Assembly (NCBI GenBank): GCA_023410295.1
Contig: JAEYPY010000052.1
Coordinates: 1-22,663, forward strand
Origin: Pseudomonadota bacterium
Lineage (GTDB): Bacteria; Pseudomonadota; Alphaproteobacteria; Caulobacterales; Aquidulcibacteraceae
Length of the DNA: 22,663 nt
Direction of reading: 5' to 3'
Shown here: positions 7,728-15,190 of the stretch, piece by piece
Position numbering within the stretch: the stretch's first letter is position 1
Layout: each line of letters begins with the position of its first letter
Translations under genes and position numbers: made by a program
Notes under the pieces: model-generated
Databases searched by the model: none
The model's input: only the letters and a program-made list of their open reading frames with translations
What the model was told of the DNA's origin: nothing

Positions 7728-8287
7728 AGTTTGCGGGCCAGCTCCGCCAAGGCGCGCGGATAAAGGTCGTGCTCGAGCGTCAGCACGCGATCGGCCAGCG
7801 TCTCAGGGGTGTCGCTCGACGTAATCGGCATCCGCGCCTGACCAAGAATTTCGCCGCTATCGACTTCCTCGACCACGAGATGAACGGTGCAACCGTGCTC
7901 GGTGTCGCCAGCTTCAATGGCGCGGGCGTGCGTATTGACGCCGGGATATTTCGGCAGCAGCGAGGGATGGATGTTCACCAGCCGTCCGCGCCAAGAGTTG
8001 ACGAAATAGGGCGTCAGCACGCGCATGAAGCCGGCGAGGGCGACGATCTCGACATTCCGCGCCGCCAGTAGCGCATGAAGCTCGCGCTCGAACGCTTCGC
8101 GATCCTTGCCGTACATCTTGTGATCAAGCGCAAGCGCCTCGACACCTGCCGCACGCGCGCGCTCCAACCCTTGCGCCGTCGGCACGTTGGAGATCACCAG
8201 CACGATCTCGTAAGCGTCTTGCTCTGCATCGAGCAGCGCCTGCAGATTTGAACCTCGCCCAGAAATGAGAACCGCGACGCGCTTCAC
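7724..8287 (-). CDS. purN: Phosphoribosylglycinamide formyltransferase (GART)
   Basis: PurN transfers the formyl group of 10-formyl-THF to GAR, the third step of de novo purine synthesis. The 187-residue protein has the phosphate-binding N-terminus VAVLISGRGSNLQALL. The catalytic triad is N105, H107 (in VNIHPSLLPKYPG) and D143 (in EEVDSGEIL), one residue off E. coli numbering N106, H108 and D144. The start codon is GTG; the purM stop TGA is directly followed by it with no gap, so translation is probably coupled, with the end of purM (AAGGCGG) near the right distance to act as ribosome-binding site. Its stop overlaps the convergent monooxygenase stop. Confidence 0.97.
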   Translation of the reverse strand: MKRVAVLISGRGSNLQALLDAEQDAYEIVLVISNVPTAQGLERARAAGVEALALDHKMYGKDREAFERELHALLAARNVEIVALAGFMRVLTPYFVNSWRGRLVNIHPSLLPKYPGVNTHARAIEAGDTEHGCTVHLVVEEVDSGEILGQARMPITSSDTPETLADRVLTLEHDLYPRALAELARKL

Positions 8288-9331
8288 TCAAGCCGCCTTC
8301 AGCACGCCGATCTCGAACGCGGTTTCGCCGCCCGCTGTCAGCATCGCCAGCACATCTTTCACGCGGGCGGGCTCTAGGATCAGGATCATGCCGACGCCCA
8401 GATTGAAGGTGCGCCGCATGTCCTCTTCCGGTACGCCGCCGGTGGCCTGCAGCCATTCGAACACGGCGGGGCGTTGCCACGCATTCCAGTCAAACTCAGC
8501 CGCCAGATGATCCGGCAGCGCGCGGGGCGTGTTTTCGACAAGGCCGCCGCCGGTAATGTGCGCGGCGCCTTTTGCGAATTTCGCATCGAACACCGGCTTC
8601 AGCGCTTTGGCGTAAATCCGCGTCGGCGTCAGCATCGCTTCGGCCAGTGCTTTGCCTTCAGCGAAAGGCGCCGGCGCATCCCAAGCAAGGCCCGAGCGTT
8701 CGACCACCTTACGCACCAGAGAATAGCCGTTCGAGTGCGGGCCGCTCGAGGCGATGCCGATGATCGCATCGCCTTCGCGCATCTCGCCGACGCGCGGCAG
8801 GAGCGTGCCGCGTTCAGCTGCGCCAATGGCAAAGCCCGCGAGATCGTAATCGCCCTTGCCGTACATGCCCGGCATTTCCGCCGTTTCACCGCCCGCCAGC
8901 GCTGCGCCCGCCTGGCGGCAGCCTTCGGCGATGCCGCGCACGACCATCGCCGCTTCATCGGCGTTGAGCTTCCCGGTCGCGTAATAGTCCAGGAACATCA
9001 GCGGCTCGGCGCCCTGCGCGGAGAGATCGTTCACGCACATGGCGACGAGATCGATCCCCACCGTCTCGTGACGCCCGCTTTCGATGGCGATCTTGAGCTT
9101 AGTGCCGACCCCGTCCGTGGTGGCGAGGAAGATCGGATCCTTGAAGCCGGCGGCCTTGGGGTCGAACACGGCGGCGAAGCCGCCGAGGGCCGCTTCGGCG
9201 CCCGGACGGGCTGTGGATTTCGCCGCCGGCTTGATCAGATCGACCAGCCGCTCGCCTTCGTCGATATCGACGCCAGCGTCGCGATAAGTCAGGCCGTTAG
9301 TGCCGCCGCGCTGTTGAGGAGGATTGGTCAC
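8288..9331 (-). CDS. purM: Phosphoribosylformylglycinamidine cyclo-ligase (AIR synthetase)
   Basis: PurM closes the imidazole ring, converting FGAM and ATP to AIR, two steps after PurN. The conserved N-terminal region NGLTYRDAGVDIDEGERLV, the ATP/substrate segment FLATTDGVGTKLKIA, VGIDLVAMCVNDLSAQGAEP and the Gly-rich HITGGGLVENTPR identify the family. The start is uncertain. GTG at 9331 (VTNPPQQRGGTNGLTY) gives 347 residues, close to the E. coli length, and is my choice; ATG at 9358 adds MWRLLDSGN. The open frame extends further to 9502 but that part overlaps the divergent gene and is unlike the family. Neither start has a good Shine-Dalgarno sequence. It forms an operon with purN and shares its upstream gap with the divergent DUF2066-hdaA-ppk unit. 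Confidence 0.96.
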   Translation of the reverse strand: MTNPPQQRGGTNGLTYRDAGVDIDEGERLVDLIKPAAKSTARPGAEAALGGFAAVFDPKAAGFKDPIFLATTDGVGTKLKIAIESGRHETVGIDLVAMCVNDLSAQGAEPLMFLDYYATGKLNADEAAMVVRGIAEGCRQAGAALAGGETAEMPGMYGKGDYDLAGFAIGAAERGTLLPRVGEMREGDAIIGIASSGPHSNGYSLVRKVVERSGLAWDAPAPFAEGKALAEAMLTPTRIYAKALKPVFDAKFAKGAAHITGGGLVENTPRALPDHLAAEFDWNAWQRPAVFEWLQATGGVPEEDMRRTFNLGVGMILILEPARVKDVLAMLTAGGETAFEIGVLKAA

Positions 9332-9338
9332 GTTGCCA

Positions 9339-9371
9339 GAGTCCAGAAGCCGCCACATTGATAGGCGATTC
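9339..9371. promoter_or_regulatory. Pair of GANTC (CcrM methylation) motifs in the divergent purM/DUF2066 gap
   Basis: GAGTC at 9339-9343 and GATTC at 9367-9371 both fit GANTC, the target of the cell-cycle methylase CcrM in many alphaproteobacteria. The second lies between the -35 and -10 boxes of the candidate promoter at 9358-9386. In Caulobacter, GcrA acts at promoters with a methylated GANTC in this region. The motif is short and expected by chance roughly every few hundred bases, so function is an inference. Confidence 0.4.
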
Positions 9372-9386
9372 CGCGCCGGGTAGGGT
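9358..9386 (+). promoter_or_regulatory. Candidate sigma-70 promoter for the DUF2066-hdaA-ppk operon
   Basis: TTGATA at 9358-9363 and TAGGGT at 9381-9386 are separated by 17 bases. The -35 matches five of six consensus bases; the -10 keeps the key first T, second A and last T. Transcription would begin near 9393, giving a leader of about 28 bases before the ATG at 9421. The element overlaps the alternative purM ATG (9358 on the other strand). It is not experimentally supported here. Confidence 0.4.
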
Positions 9387-9409
9387 CTGCCCGTTCCCGA
9401 AAACGCACC

Positions 9410-9413
9410 GAGG
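9410..9413 (+). promoter_or_regulatory. Ribosome-binding site of the DUF2066 gene
   Basis: GAGG lies 7 bases before the ATG at 9421. It decides the start over the in-frame ATG at 9358, which would place 21 non-hydrophobic residues ahead of the signal peptide. Confidence 0.7.
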
Positions 9414-9420
9414 TACCGTA

Positions 9421-10506
9421 ATGAGAGCCACGCCACTGGCCGCCATCGCAGCATTGTTCTTCGCGGCCTTGTGCGCGTTCGCGCCGGGCGCCGCAAGTGC
9501 ACAGCAGCGCGACACAGTCTACGTCGTTTCGGGCGTGTCTGTGGATGAAACGGCCGCCAACGCCGCCGAGGCCCAGGCGGCGGGGTTTGCTGCGGCTCAC
9601 CGGCAGGCCTTCGAGCGCCTGGTGCGCCGGGTGACCACCCCGGCTGAGCTCGCCGCCCGCGGCGGCGTCCCCGCCCTCGATCCTGTGACGCTGGAGCGGC
9701 TGGTCATGAGCGTCGATGTCCAAGAACAGCGCCGCTCCGCGACGCGCTACATCGGCCGCCTCAGCGTTCGTTTTAACGCCGACGCCGTGCGCGCGCTGCT
9801 GCAGCAGCAGAGCCTCGCCATCGTTGAAACACGTACTTCGCCGGTGCTCGTCGCGCCGGTTTTGGCCGACGGCGCCGATCCAGAAACGGCGGCTGAAATG
9901 CTGGCGCTCTGGCGCAACGTCTGGGCCGAAGGCGGCTTCGACTATGAACTCGTGCCGCTCGCCGTCGCCTCGGAGTCGCTGCAAGGCCCGCCGAGTTGGC
10001 AAATCGCGCAGCCGCACGCGCAGTCTGGCGCCGCCACCTCCGTCCTCTACGCTGCGTTGCGCCTTCAAGGCGGCGCGGCGACGGCGACGCTCGTTGAAGT
10101 CGATGCAACCGGCGCTCGCGATCGCGGCACGGTGACAGCGCCGATCAATGGCGGCGACACAGCCGCGCTGCGCGCGGCGCTCACATCGCTCGCGCATCAA
10201 GCCAACGCGCCGATCCAAGACGCCTGGAAAGCGCGCCTGCCCACGACGAGCGGCGAGCGCGGCCGCATCTCCGCCTCGGCGCTCTACAGCGATCAGGCGC
10301 AATGGGAGCGGATCAAGGATGCGCTCGAAGGCGCTGCCGCGACACTGATCTCGCAAATCCGCATCGAGGCCGTCGGCCGACAGGGCGCGCTGGTCTCATT
10401 CTCCTTTACCGGCGACCGCAGCCAGCTCGCGGCTGAACTCGCGCGCCGCGGCGTGCAGCTGCAAGACAGCCCCCAAGGCCCAGTCCTGCGCGTCGCCGGG
10501 AGGTGA
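9421..10506 (+). CDS. DUF2066 domain-containing exported protein
   Basis: The function of DUF2066 is not known. The 361-residue product has a Sec signal peptide (MRATPLAAIAALFFAALC, then ending around AASA-Q, cleavage near residue 27). The mature part begins RDTVYVVSGVSVDETAANA, and AFERLVRRVTTP and MSVDVQEQRRSATRYIGRLS (residues about 101-120) are the conserved DUF2066 features. The rest is Ala-rich, alternating strands and helices, with no cysteines after the signal and no catalytic motif that I recognise. It probably resides in the periplasm. Placed directly upstream of hdaA (11-base gap), it is likely the first gene of the operon. DUF2066 genes are often neighbours of hda/hdaA and purM, which supports the call. 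Confidence 0.88.
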   Translation: MRATPLAAIAALFFAALCAFAPGAASAQQRDTVYVVSGVSVDETAANAAEAQAAGFAAAHRQAFERLVRRVTTPAELAARGGVPALDPVTLERLVMSVDVQEQRRSATRYIGRLSVRFNADAVRALLQQQSLAIVETRTSPVLVAPVLADGADPETAAEMLALWRNVWAEGGFDYELVPLAVASESLQGPPSWQIAQPHAQSGAATSVLYAALRLQGGAATATLVEVDATGARDRGTVTAPINGGDTAALRAALTSLAHQANAPIQDAWKARLPTTSGERGRISASALYSDQAQWERIKDALEGAAATLISQIRIEAVGRQGALVSFSFTGDRSQLAAELARRGVQLQDSPQGPVLRVAGR

Positions 10507-10517
10507 CGGCTTAGCCG

Positions 10518-11204
10518 ATGAGCCAGCCCCGCCTGTTCGAGTTCCGCATGGGCGAGCGCTCGCCATCGACGCTCGTGGTCACTGAGGCCAACCGCGACGC
10601 CGCCAAGCTGCTCACGGCCTGGCGGAGTTGGCCGAGCGGGGCGCTGGCGCTCATTGGCCCCAAGGGCGCCGGCAAGACCCACCTCGCCCTCGCCTGGGCG
10701 CTGGAAGCGGGCGCCCGGCAGGTTGCGGCCACGGCCGAACCGGAGGACGCCGTCGCCATTTTCCGCGAAGCCCAGGGCCGGCTCTTCATCGACGACGCCG
10801 CCGAGGGAGCCAACGAAAGCATGCTCTGGCGGGTGCTGGACCTTGCTCGCAGCGAGGGCGGCGCGGTGCTCCTGGTCGGCCCCGGACAGCCCGCCCAGTG
10901 GCCCGTCCAGATCCCTGATCTCCGCTCCCGGCTCTCAAATCTGGCCGTCGCCCGCCTCCGCGAGCCCGACGATGCGCTGATGGAGGTGGTGCTCCGGCGG
11001 GTTTGTCGCGAACAATTCATTCATTTGAGCGATGATGCTGCCCGGTATCTGGCGCGCCGGCTGCCGCGGACCTTCGCGGCCGCGCACCGCATGGCGGCGG
11101 CGCTCGACGCTGAACTGGTGAAGGGCGCAAAGCCCGTAGCGCTGAAAACCGCGCGCGCGGCGTTGGAAAAAGCCCAGGCCGGCTGGGGTGGTGGAGACGG
11201 TTAG
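10518..11204 (+). CDS. hdaA: HdaA, DnaA-related regulatory inactivator of replication initiation
   Basis: HdaA binds the DNA sliding clamp and promotes ATP hydrolysis by DnaA after initiation, preventing re-initiation. The 228-residue AAA+ protein lacks DnaA domains I and IV. The N-terminal QPRLF (residues 3-7) fits the clamp-binding pentapeptide QxxLF. Walker A is GPKGAGKTHLA (47-57), Walker B is RLFIDDA (88-94) and a box VII-like segment PDLRSRL (133-139) has the arginines expected for ATP-dependent contact with DnaA. It sits 11 bases after the DUF2066 gene and 3 before ppk. The short length and the missing DNA-binding domain exclude DnaA itself. The gene symbol follows Caulobacter usage. 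Confidence 0.92.
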   Translation: MSQPRLFEFRMGERSPSTLVVTEANRDAAKLLTAWRSWPSGALALIGPKGAGKTHLALAWALEAGARQVAATAEPEDAVAIFREAQGRLFIDDAAEGANESMLWRVLDLARSEGGAVLLVGPGQPAQWPVQIPDLRSRLSNLAVARLREPDDALMEVVLRRVCREQFIHLSDDAARYLARRLPRTFAAAHRMAAALDAELVKGAKPVALKTARAALEKAQAGWGGGDG

Positions 11205-11207
11205 GTC

Positions 11208-13412
11208 ATGGCGAAGACGCGCAAGAAGACGCGCGTGGCGGCAGAGAAGTCGCCGCTGCTGGAAAGCCCGCAACGCTTCATTAACCGTGAGCTCTCGTGG
11301 CTCGCGTTTAATACGCGCGTCTTGGAAGAGGCCGAGAACGTCAATCATCCGCTGCTCGAGCGGCTCCGCTTTCTCTCCATTAGCGCCTCCAATCTCGACG
11401 AATTTTACATGGTCCGCGTCGCCGGCTTGCATGAGCAGGTGAAGGCGGGCGCGACCGTGCTCAGCCTCGATGGCGCAACGCCGGCCGAACAACTCGCGCG
11501 TATCCACGCCGCCGCTCAAAAGCTGATCGAGCGCCAGCAGCAGAACTGGCGCGACCTGCGCGGCGAACTTCGTGGCGTCGGCATCGCGGTGCTCGCGCCG
11601 GACGAGCTCACGGATCAGGAGCGCGTCTTCTTGCACACGCTCTTCATGGCGGAAGTGTTTCCGCTGCTGACCCCGCTCGCCGTCGATCCCGCGCACCCGT
11701 TCCCGTTCATTCCAAACCTCGGCTTTGCCATCGCGTTGAAGCTGAAGCGCCGTAGCGATGGGCGGGCGCTCAATGCGCTCATCCCAGTGCCGAGTCAGGT
11801 TGCGCGCTTCATCGACGTGACGCTCGCGCACCCGCAGACCGATCTCGAGCCCGGCGAACGCCCGCAGCGCCGATACCTGACGCTCGAGAACACCATCATG
11901 CTGTTCTTGGACGAGCTCTTCCCCGACTACGACGTGCAGTCGACGGGCGCTTTCCGGATCGTGCGCGACAGCGATATCGAAATCCAGGAAGAGGCCGAAG
12001 ACCTCGTCCGCGAGTTCGAGGCGCGACTCAAAGAACGCCGTCTTGGCGACATCGTGCGTCTCAAGATCGAATCCTCGATGCCGGAGGATTTGCGCGCCTT
12101 CATCATCCGCGAACTCGAAGCGGACGCGCGTGATGTCGTCGTCGTCGATGGCCTCATCGGCTTATCCGCGCTCTCGGCGCTGGTCGAGGAAGAGCGGCCG
12201 GATCTTAAATTCCCGCGCTATGCGCCGCGTTTTCCCGAGCGCATCAAGGATTTCGGCGGCGATTGTTTCGCCGCTATCCGCGCCAAGGACATGCTGGTGC
12301 ATCACCCGTTCGAGTCGTTCGACTCGGTGGTGCAGTTCATCCGCCAGGCCGCGGCCGATCCAGCCGTCGTCGCTATCAAGCAGACGCTCTATCGCACCTC
12401 GAAGAATTCGCCGATCGTCGCCGCGCTCATCGCCGCCGCCGAAGCCGGCAAGAACGTCACCGCCATCATCGAGCTCAAGGCGCGCTTCGACGAAGAGGCG
12501 AACCTCAAAGTCGCCCAAGCGCTGGAGCGCGCCGGCGCTTCCGTGGTGTACGGCTTCATCGACTTCAAGACGCACGCCAAGGTCAGCCTCGTCGTGCGCC
12601 GCGAGGCGGAGGGCCTGCGCACCTACACCCATTTTGGCACCGGCAATTATCACCCGCAGACCGCGAAGATTTACACCGACCTCTCGCTCTTTACCTGCGA
12701 TCCAGCACTGGGCCGCGACGCCGGCAAGCTCTTCAACTTTGTCACGGGTTATGCGCGGCCATCGGATCTGGAAAAGATCTCGATGTCGCCAATTAATTCG
12801 AAGCAGACCCTGTTGCAGCTGATCGACGAGGAGATCGCGCACGTTCGCGCCGGCCGCGAAGGCGCGATCTGGGCTAAGCTGAACGCGCTGGTGCATCCCG
12901 AGATCATCGACGCGCTCTATCGCGCCTCGAACGAGGGCGTGAAAATCGAACTCATCGTGCGCGGCGTCTGCTGCCTCCGGCCCGGTGTGCCCGGCATGTC
13001 GGAGAACATCCGCGTCAAATCGATCGTCGGTCGGTTCCTCGAACATGCGCGCGTCGTTTGTTTCGGCACCGGTCGGAAGCTGCCCAACCCGGACGCCAAG
13101 GTCTACATTTCCTCCGCCGATTGGATGCCGCGGAACCTGGAACGCCGTGTCGAGGTCATGTGCCCAATTGAAAACCCGACCGTTCACCAGCAAGTTCTCG
13201 ATCAAATCATGGTCGCGAACCTCAATGACGAGGCGCAATCCTGGTACATGGACCAGGATGGGGTGTTCACACGGGTCGATGTTTCCAAGCTCGAAAACCC
13301 TTTCTCGGCGCACGTCTATTTCATGCGCAACCCGAGCCTCTCGGGCCGCGGCCGCGCCATCAAGAGCGACGCGCCGGTGGCGTTCGATCACATCGGCGCA
13401 CGCCGCTACTAG
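11208..13412 (+). CDS. ppk1: Polyphosphate kinase 1
   Basis: PPK1 reversibly polymerises the gamma-phosphate of ATP into polyphosphate. The 734-residue protein has the N-terminal domain signature FINRELSWLAFNTRVLEEA and the head segment SASNLDEFYMVRVAGL. The two phospholipase-D-like C domains carry H456 (in FKTHAKVSLV) and H613 (in FLEHARVVCF). Their 157-residue spacing equals that of E. coli H435 and H592, of which the first is the autophosphorylated residue. The HFGTGNYHPQTAKIYTDLS and SSADWMPRNLERRVE motifs are intact. It is 3 bases after hdaA and 12 before ppx, so kinase and phosphatase are probably made from one transcript. Confidence 0.98.
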   Translation: MAKTRKKTRVAAEKSPLLESPQRFINRELSWLAFNTRVLEEAENVNHPLLERLRFLSISASNLDEFYMVRVAGLHEQVKAGATVLSLDGATPAEQLARIHAAAQKLIERQQQNWRDLRGELRGVGIAVLAPDELTDQERVFLHTLFMAEVFPLLTPLAVDPAHPFPFIPNLGFAIALKLKRRSDGRALNALIPVPSQVARFIDVTLAHPQTDLEPGERPQRRYLTLENTIMLFLDELFPDYDVQSTGAFRIVRDSDIEIQEEAEDLVREFEARLKERRLGDIVRLKIESSMPEDLRAFIIRELEADARDVVVVDGLIGLSALSALVEEERPDLKFPRYAPRFPERIKDFGGDCFAAIRAKDMLVHHPFESFDSVVQFIRQAAADPAVVAIKQTLYRTSKNSPIVAALIAAAEAGKNVTAIIELKARFDEEANLKVAQALERAGASVVYGFIDFKTHAKVSLVVRREAEGLRTYTHFGTGNYHPQTAKIYTDLSLFTCDPALGRDAGKLFNFVTGYARPSDLEKISMSPINSKQTLLQLIDEEIAHVRAGREGAIWAKLNALVHPEIIDALYRASNEGVKIELIVRGVCCLRPGVPGMSENIRVKSIVGRFLEHARVVCFGTGRKLPNPDAKVYISSADWMPRNLERRVEVMCPIENPTVHQQVLDQIMVANLNDEAQSWYMDQDGVFTRVDVSKLENPFSAHVYFMRNPSLSGRGRAIKSDAPVAFDHIGARRY

Positions 13413-13424
13413 CGCGAGGCACGG

Positions 13425-14918
13425 ATGAGCGCGCGAACGCTGCGTCCCGCGCAGGAAGCCGCCGTCATCGATGTCGGCTCCAATTCCGTGCGCTTGGTGG
13501 TTTATCGCATCGACGGCCGCGCGCTGACGCCCGTCTTCAATGAAAAGGTGATGGCGGGCCTCGGCCGCGATCTTTCGCGCAGCGGCGCGCTCTCCAAACC
13601 GGGCATGGAGACCGCGCTCCGAGCCTTGAAGCGCTTTGCAACGCTGATCGACGCGCTCGGCATCAAGGATGTTTATCCCGTCGCCACCGCCGCCGTGCGC
13701 GAAGCCAGCGATGGCCGCGCCTTCGCTGCGGAGGTGGAGCAAGAGCTTGGCTGCAAGCTGCGCATCTTGAGCGGCGAAGACGAAGCGCGCCTCTCCGCCC
13801 TGGGCGTCACCGCGGGCGCGCCGGATGCGAAGGGCGTTGTCGGCGATCTCGGCGGCTCGAGCCTGGAGCTTGTGGAGATCAGCCCCAAGGGGCTCGGCCG
13901 CGGCGAGACGTTTCCGCTCGGGCCGCTCGTTCTCGCGCGCGATGAGTTCGATTATGAGCGCACTAGTGCGCATGTCGCCGAGGTGCTGGCGAAAACTAAG
14001 CTGCTCGGCAAGCGCGGTGGCGATTTTTACGCCGTAGGCGGCGCCTGGCGCGCGCTCGGCCGCATCGACATTGCGCTGACCAATCATCCCTTGGGCGTCT
14101 TGCACCATCACCAGATGACGCGCGCGCAAGTGCTCAAAGTCGCCGACGCTGTACGCAAGCAAAGCAAGAAGTCGCTGGAAAAACTGGAAGAGGCCGCCGC
14201 CAAGCGCGCCGAGACGCTTCCGTACGCCTCCGTCGTGCTCGAACAAGTCATGCTCGCGGGCGAGTTTGAACGCGTTGTGCTTTCGGCTTTTGGCCTCCGC
14301 GAAGGCGTGCTGATCGAGCGCATGAGCGAGCAGGCGCTTGCCGCGCATCCGTTGATCGCGGGCGCTGAAGCGCTCGCCGGCCGCTGGTCGCGTGGACCCG
14401 CGTTCGGCGAAGCGCTGGAGCGATGGATGACGCCGATGTTCGAGGGGCAGGTCCCGATCTTCGGCACGAAGCGCGACGCGGTCATCCGCGGCGCCGCCGC
14501 GCGCCTTGCCGATATTGGCGGTCCGCTCCACCCCGACCAGCGGGCAGAGATCATGTTCGATCTCATCCTGCGCGCGCCCCTCGCGGCCATCGCCCACGAA
14601 GAGCGCGCCTTCCTCGCGGCAGCCATCCACCACCGCTACACCAAGGCCCAGCCGCGCCACGCCGAAGCTTACCTGCGCCTGCTGACGGAAGAGCATCAGG
14701 CCGCCGCCGCCGCGCTCGGGGCCGCGCTTCGCCTGGGCGCGGATCTTTCCGGCCGCAGCGAGGCCCTGCTGGCGGGCTTTGATGTCGCGGCCATCGACGG
14801 CAAGCTTGTGTTACGGGTCAAAAAGAAAGTAGCCCACCTGGTGACCGACACCGCATCGCGCCGGCTCGACGCCGCCGCGCATGCGCTCGGCCTCACAGCG
14901 GAGACCAAGATCGTATGA
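13425..14918 (+). CDS. ppx: Exopolyphosphatase, Ppx/GppA family with C-terminal HD-like domain
   Basis: Ppx removes terminal phosphates from polyphosphate and, in some members, hydrolyses pppGpp. The 497-residue product has motif VIDVGSNSVRLVVY (14-27), SGEDEARLSALGV around the catalytic Glu, and VVGDLGGSSLELVEI as the second phosphate loop, in which the usual GGGS is GGSS. Residues roughly 320-490 form the extra helical HD-type domain (IHHRYTKAQPRHAEAYLR), which the short family member at the start of the window lacks. Its position 12 bases after ppk supports polyphosphate as substrate. The start codon of DUF3297 overlaps its stop by four bases. The two Ppx/GppA proteins of this window differ in motifs and length and are unlikely to be recent duplicates. 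Confidence 0.93.
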   Translation: MSARTLRPAQEAAVIDVGSNSVRLVVYRIDGRALTPVFNEKVMAGLGRDLSRSGALSKPGMETALRALKRFATLIDALGIKDVYPVATAAVREASDGRAFAAEVEQELGCKLRILSGEDEARLSALGVTAGAPDAKGVVGDLGGSSLELVEISPKGLGRGETFPLGPLVLARDEFDYERTSAHVAEVLAKTKLLGKRGGDFYAVGGAWRALGRIDIALTNHPLGVLHHHQMTRAQVLKVADAVRKQSKKSLEKLEEAAAKRAETLPYASVVLEQVMLAGEFERVVLSAFGLREGVLIERMSEQALAAHPLIAGAEALAGRWSRGPAFGEALERWMTPMFEGQVPIFGTKRDAVIRGAAARLADIGGPLHPDQRAEIMFDLILRAPLAAIAHEERAFLAAAIHHRYTKAQPRHAEAYLRLLTEEHQAAAAALGAALRLGADLSGRSEALLAGFDVAAIDGKLVLRVKKKVAHLVTDTASRRLDAAAHALGLTAETKIV

Positions 14919-15169
14919 GCGACACCCCGCCCGACCGCCTCTCGGTGGATCCCGACAGCCCGTACCATGACGCCGCCGTGCTGGAACGCGGCGTGGGCAT
15001 CATCTTCAACGGCAACGAGAAGACCAACGTCGAAGAATACTGCGTCTCGGAAGGTTGGGTGCGCCTCGCCGTCGGCAAGACGCTCGACCGGCGTGGCAAG
15101 CAGTTGACCATCAAGTACAGCGGCAAAGTCGAGCCGTACTTCCAGGATATCCCCCGCGCGTCCGAATAA
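14915..15169 (+). CDS. DUF3297 family small protein
   Basis: The 84-residue product starts MSDTPPDRLSVDPDSPYHD and contains ERGVGIIFNGNEKTNVEEYC and SEGWVRLAVGKTLDRRGKQL, which match what I know of the DUF3297 family in Alphaproteobacteria and Gammaproteobacteria. No function is established. It is soluble, with a single Cys and no signal peptide. It overlaps ppx by four bases (ATGA), so it is translationally coupled to it. It may be only a passenger of the ppk-ppx operon; nothing in the sequence says that it binds polyphosphate. Confidence 0.9.
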   Translation: MSDTPPDRLSVDPDSPYHDAAVLERGVGIIFNGNEKTNVEEYCVSEGWVRLAVGKTLDRRGKQLTIKYSGKVEPYFQDIPRASE

Positions 15170-15190
15170 ACGGCGTGCTAAAGTGGGCCG

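Noticed and set aside
8474..9361. A 295-codon plus-strand open frame
   Set aside because: It lies opposite purM and shows no domain; purM is unambiguous.
12162..14696. An 844-codon open frame on the minus strand
   Set aside because: It is antisense to ppk and ppx, whose catalytic residues are intact. Its translation is His/Arg/Asp/Ala-rich without domains, as expected from GC-rich shadow frames.
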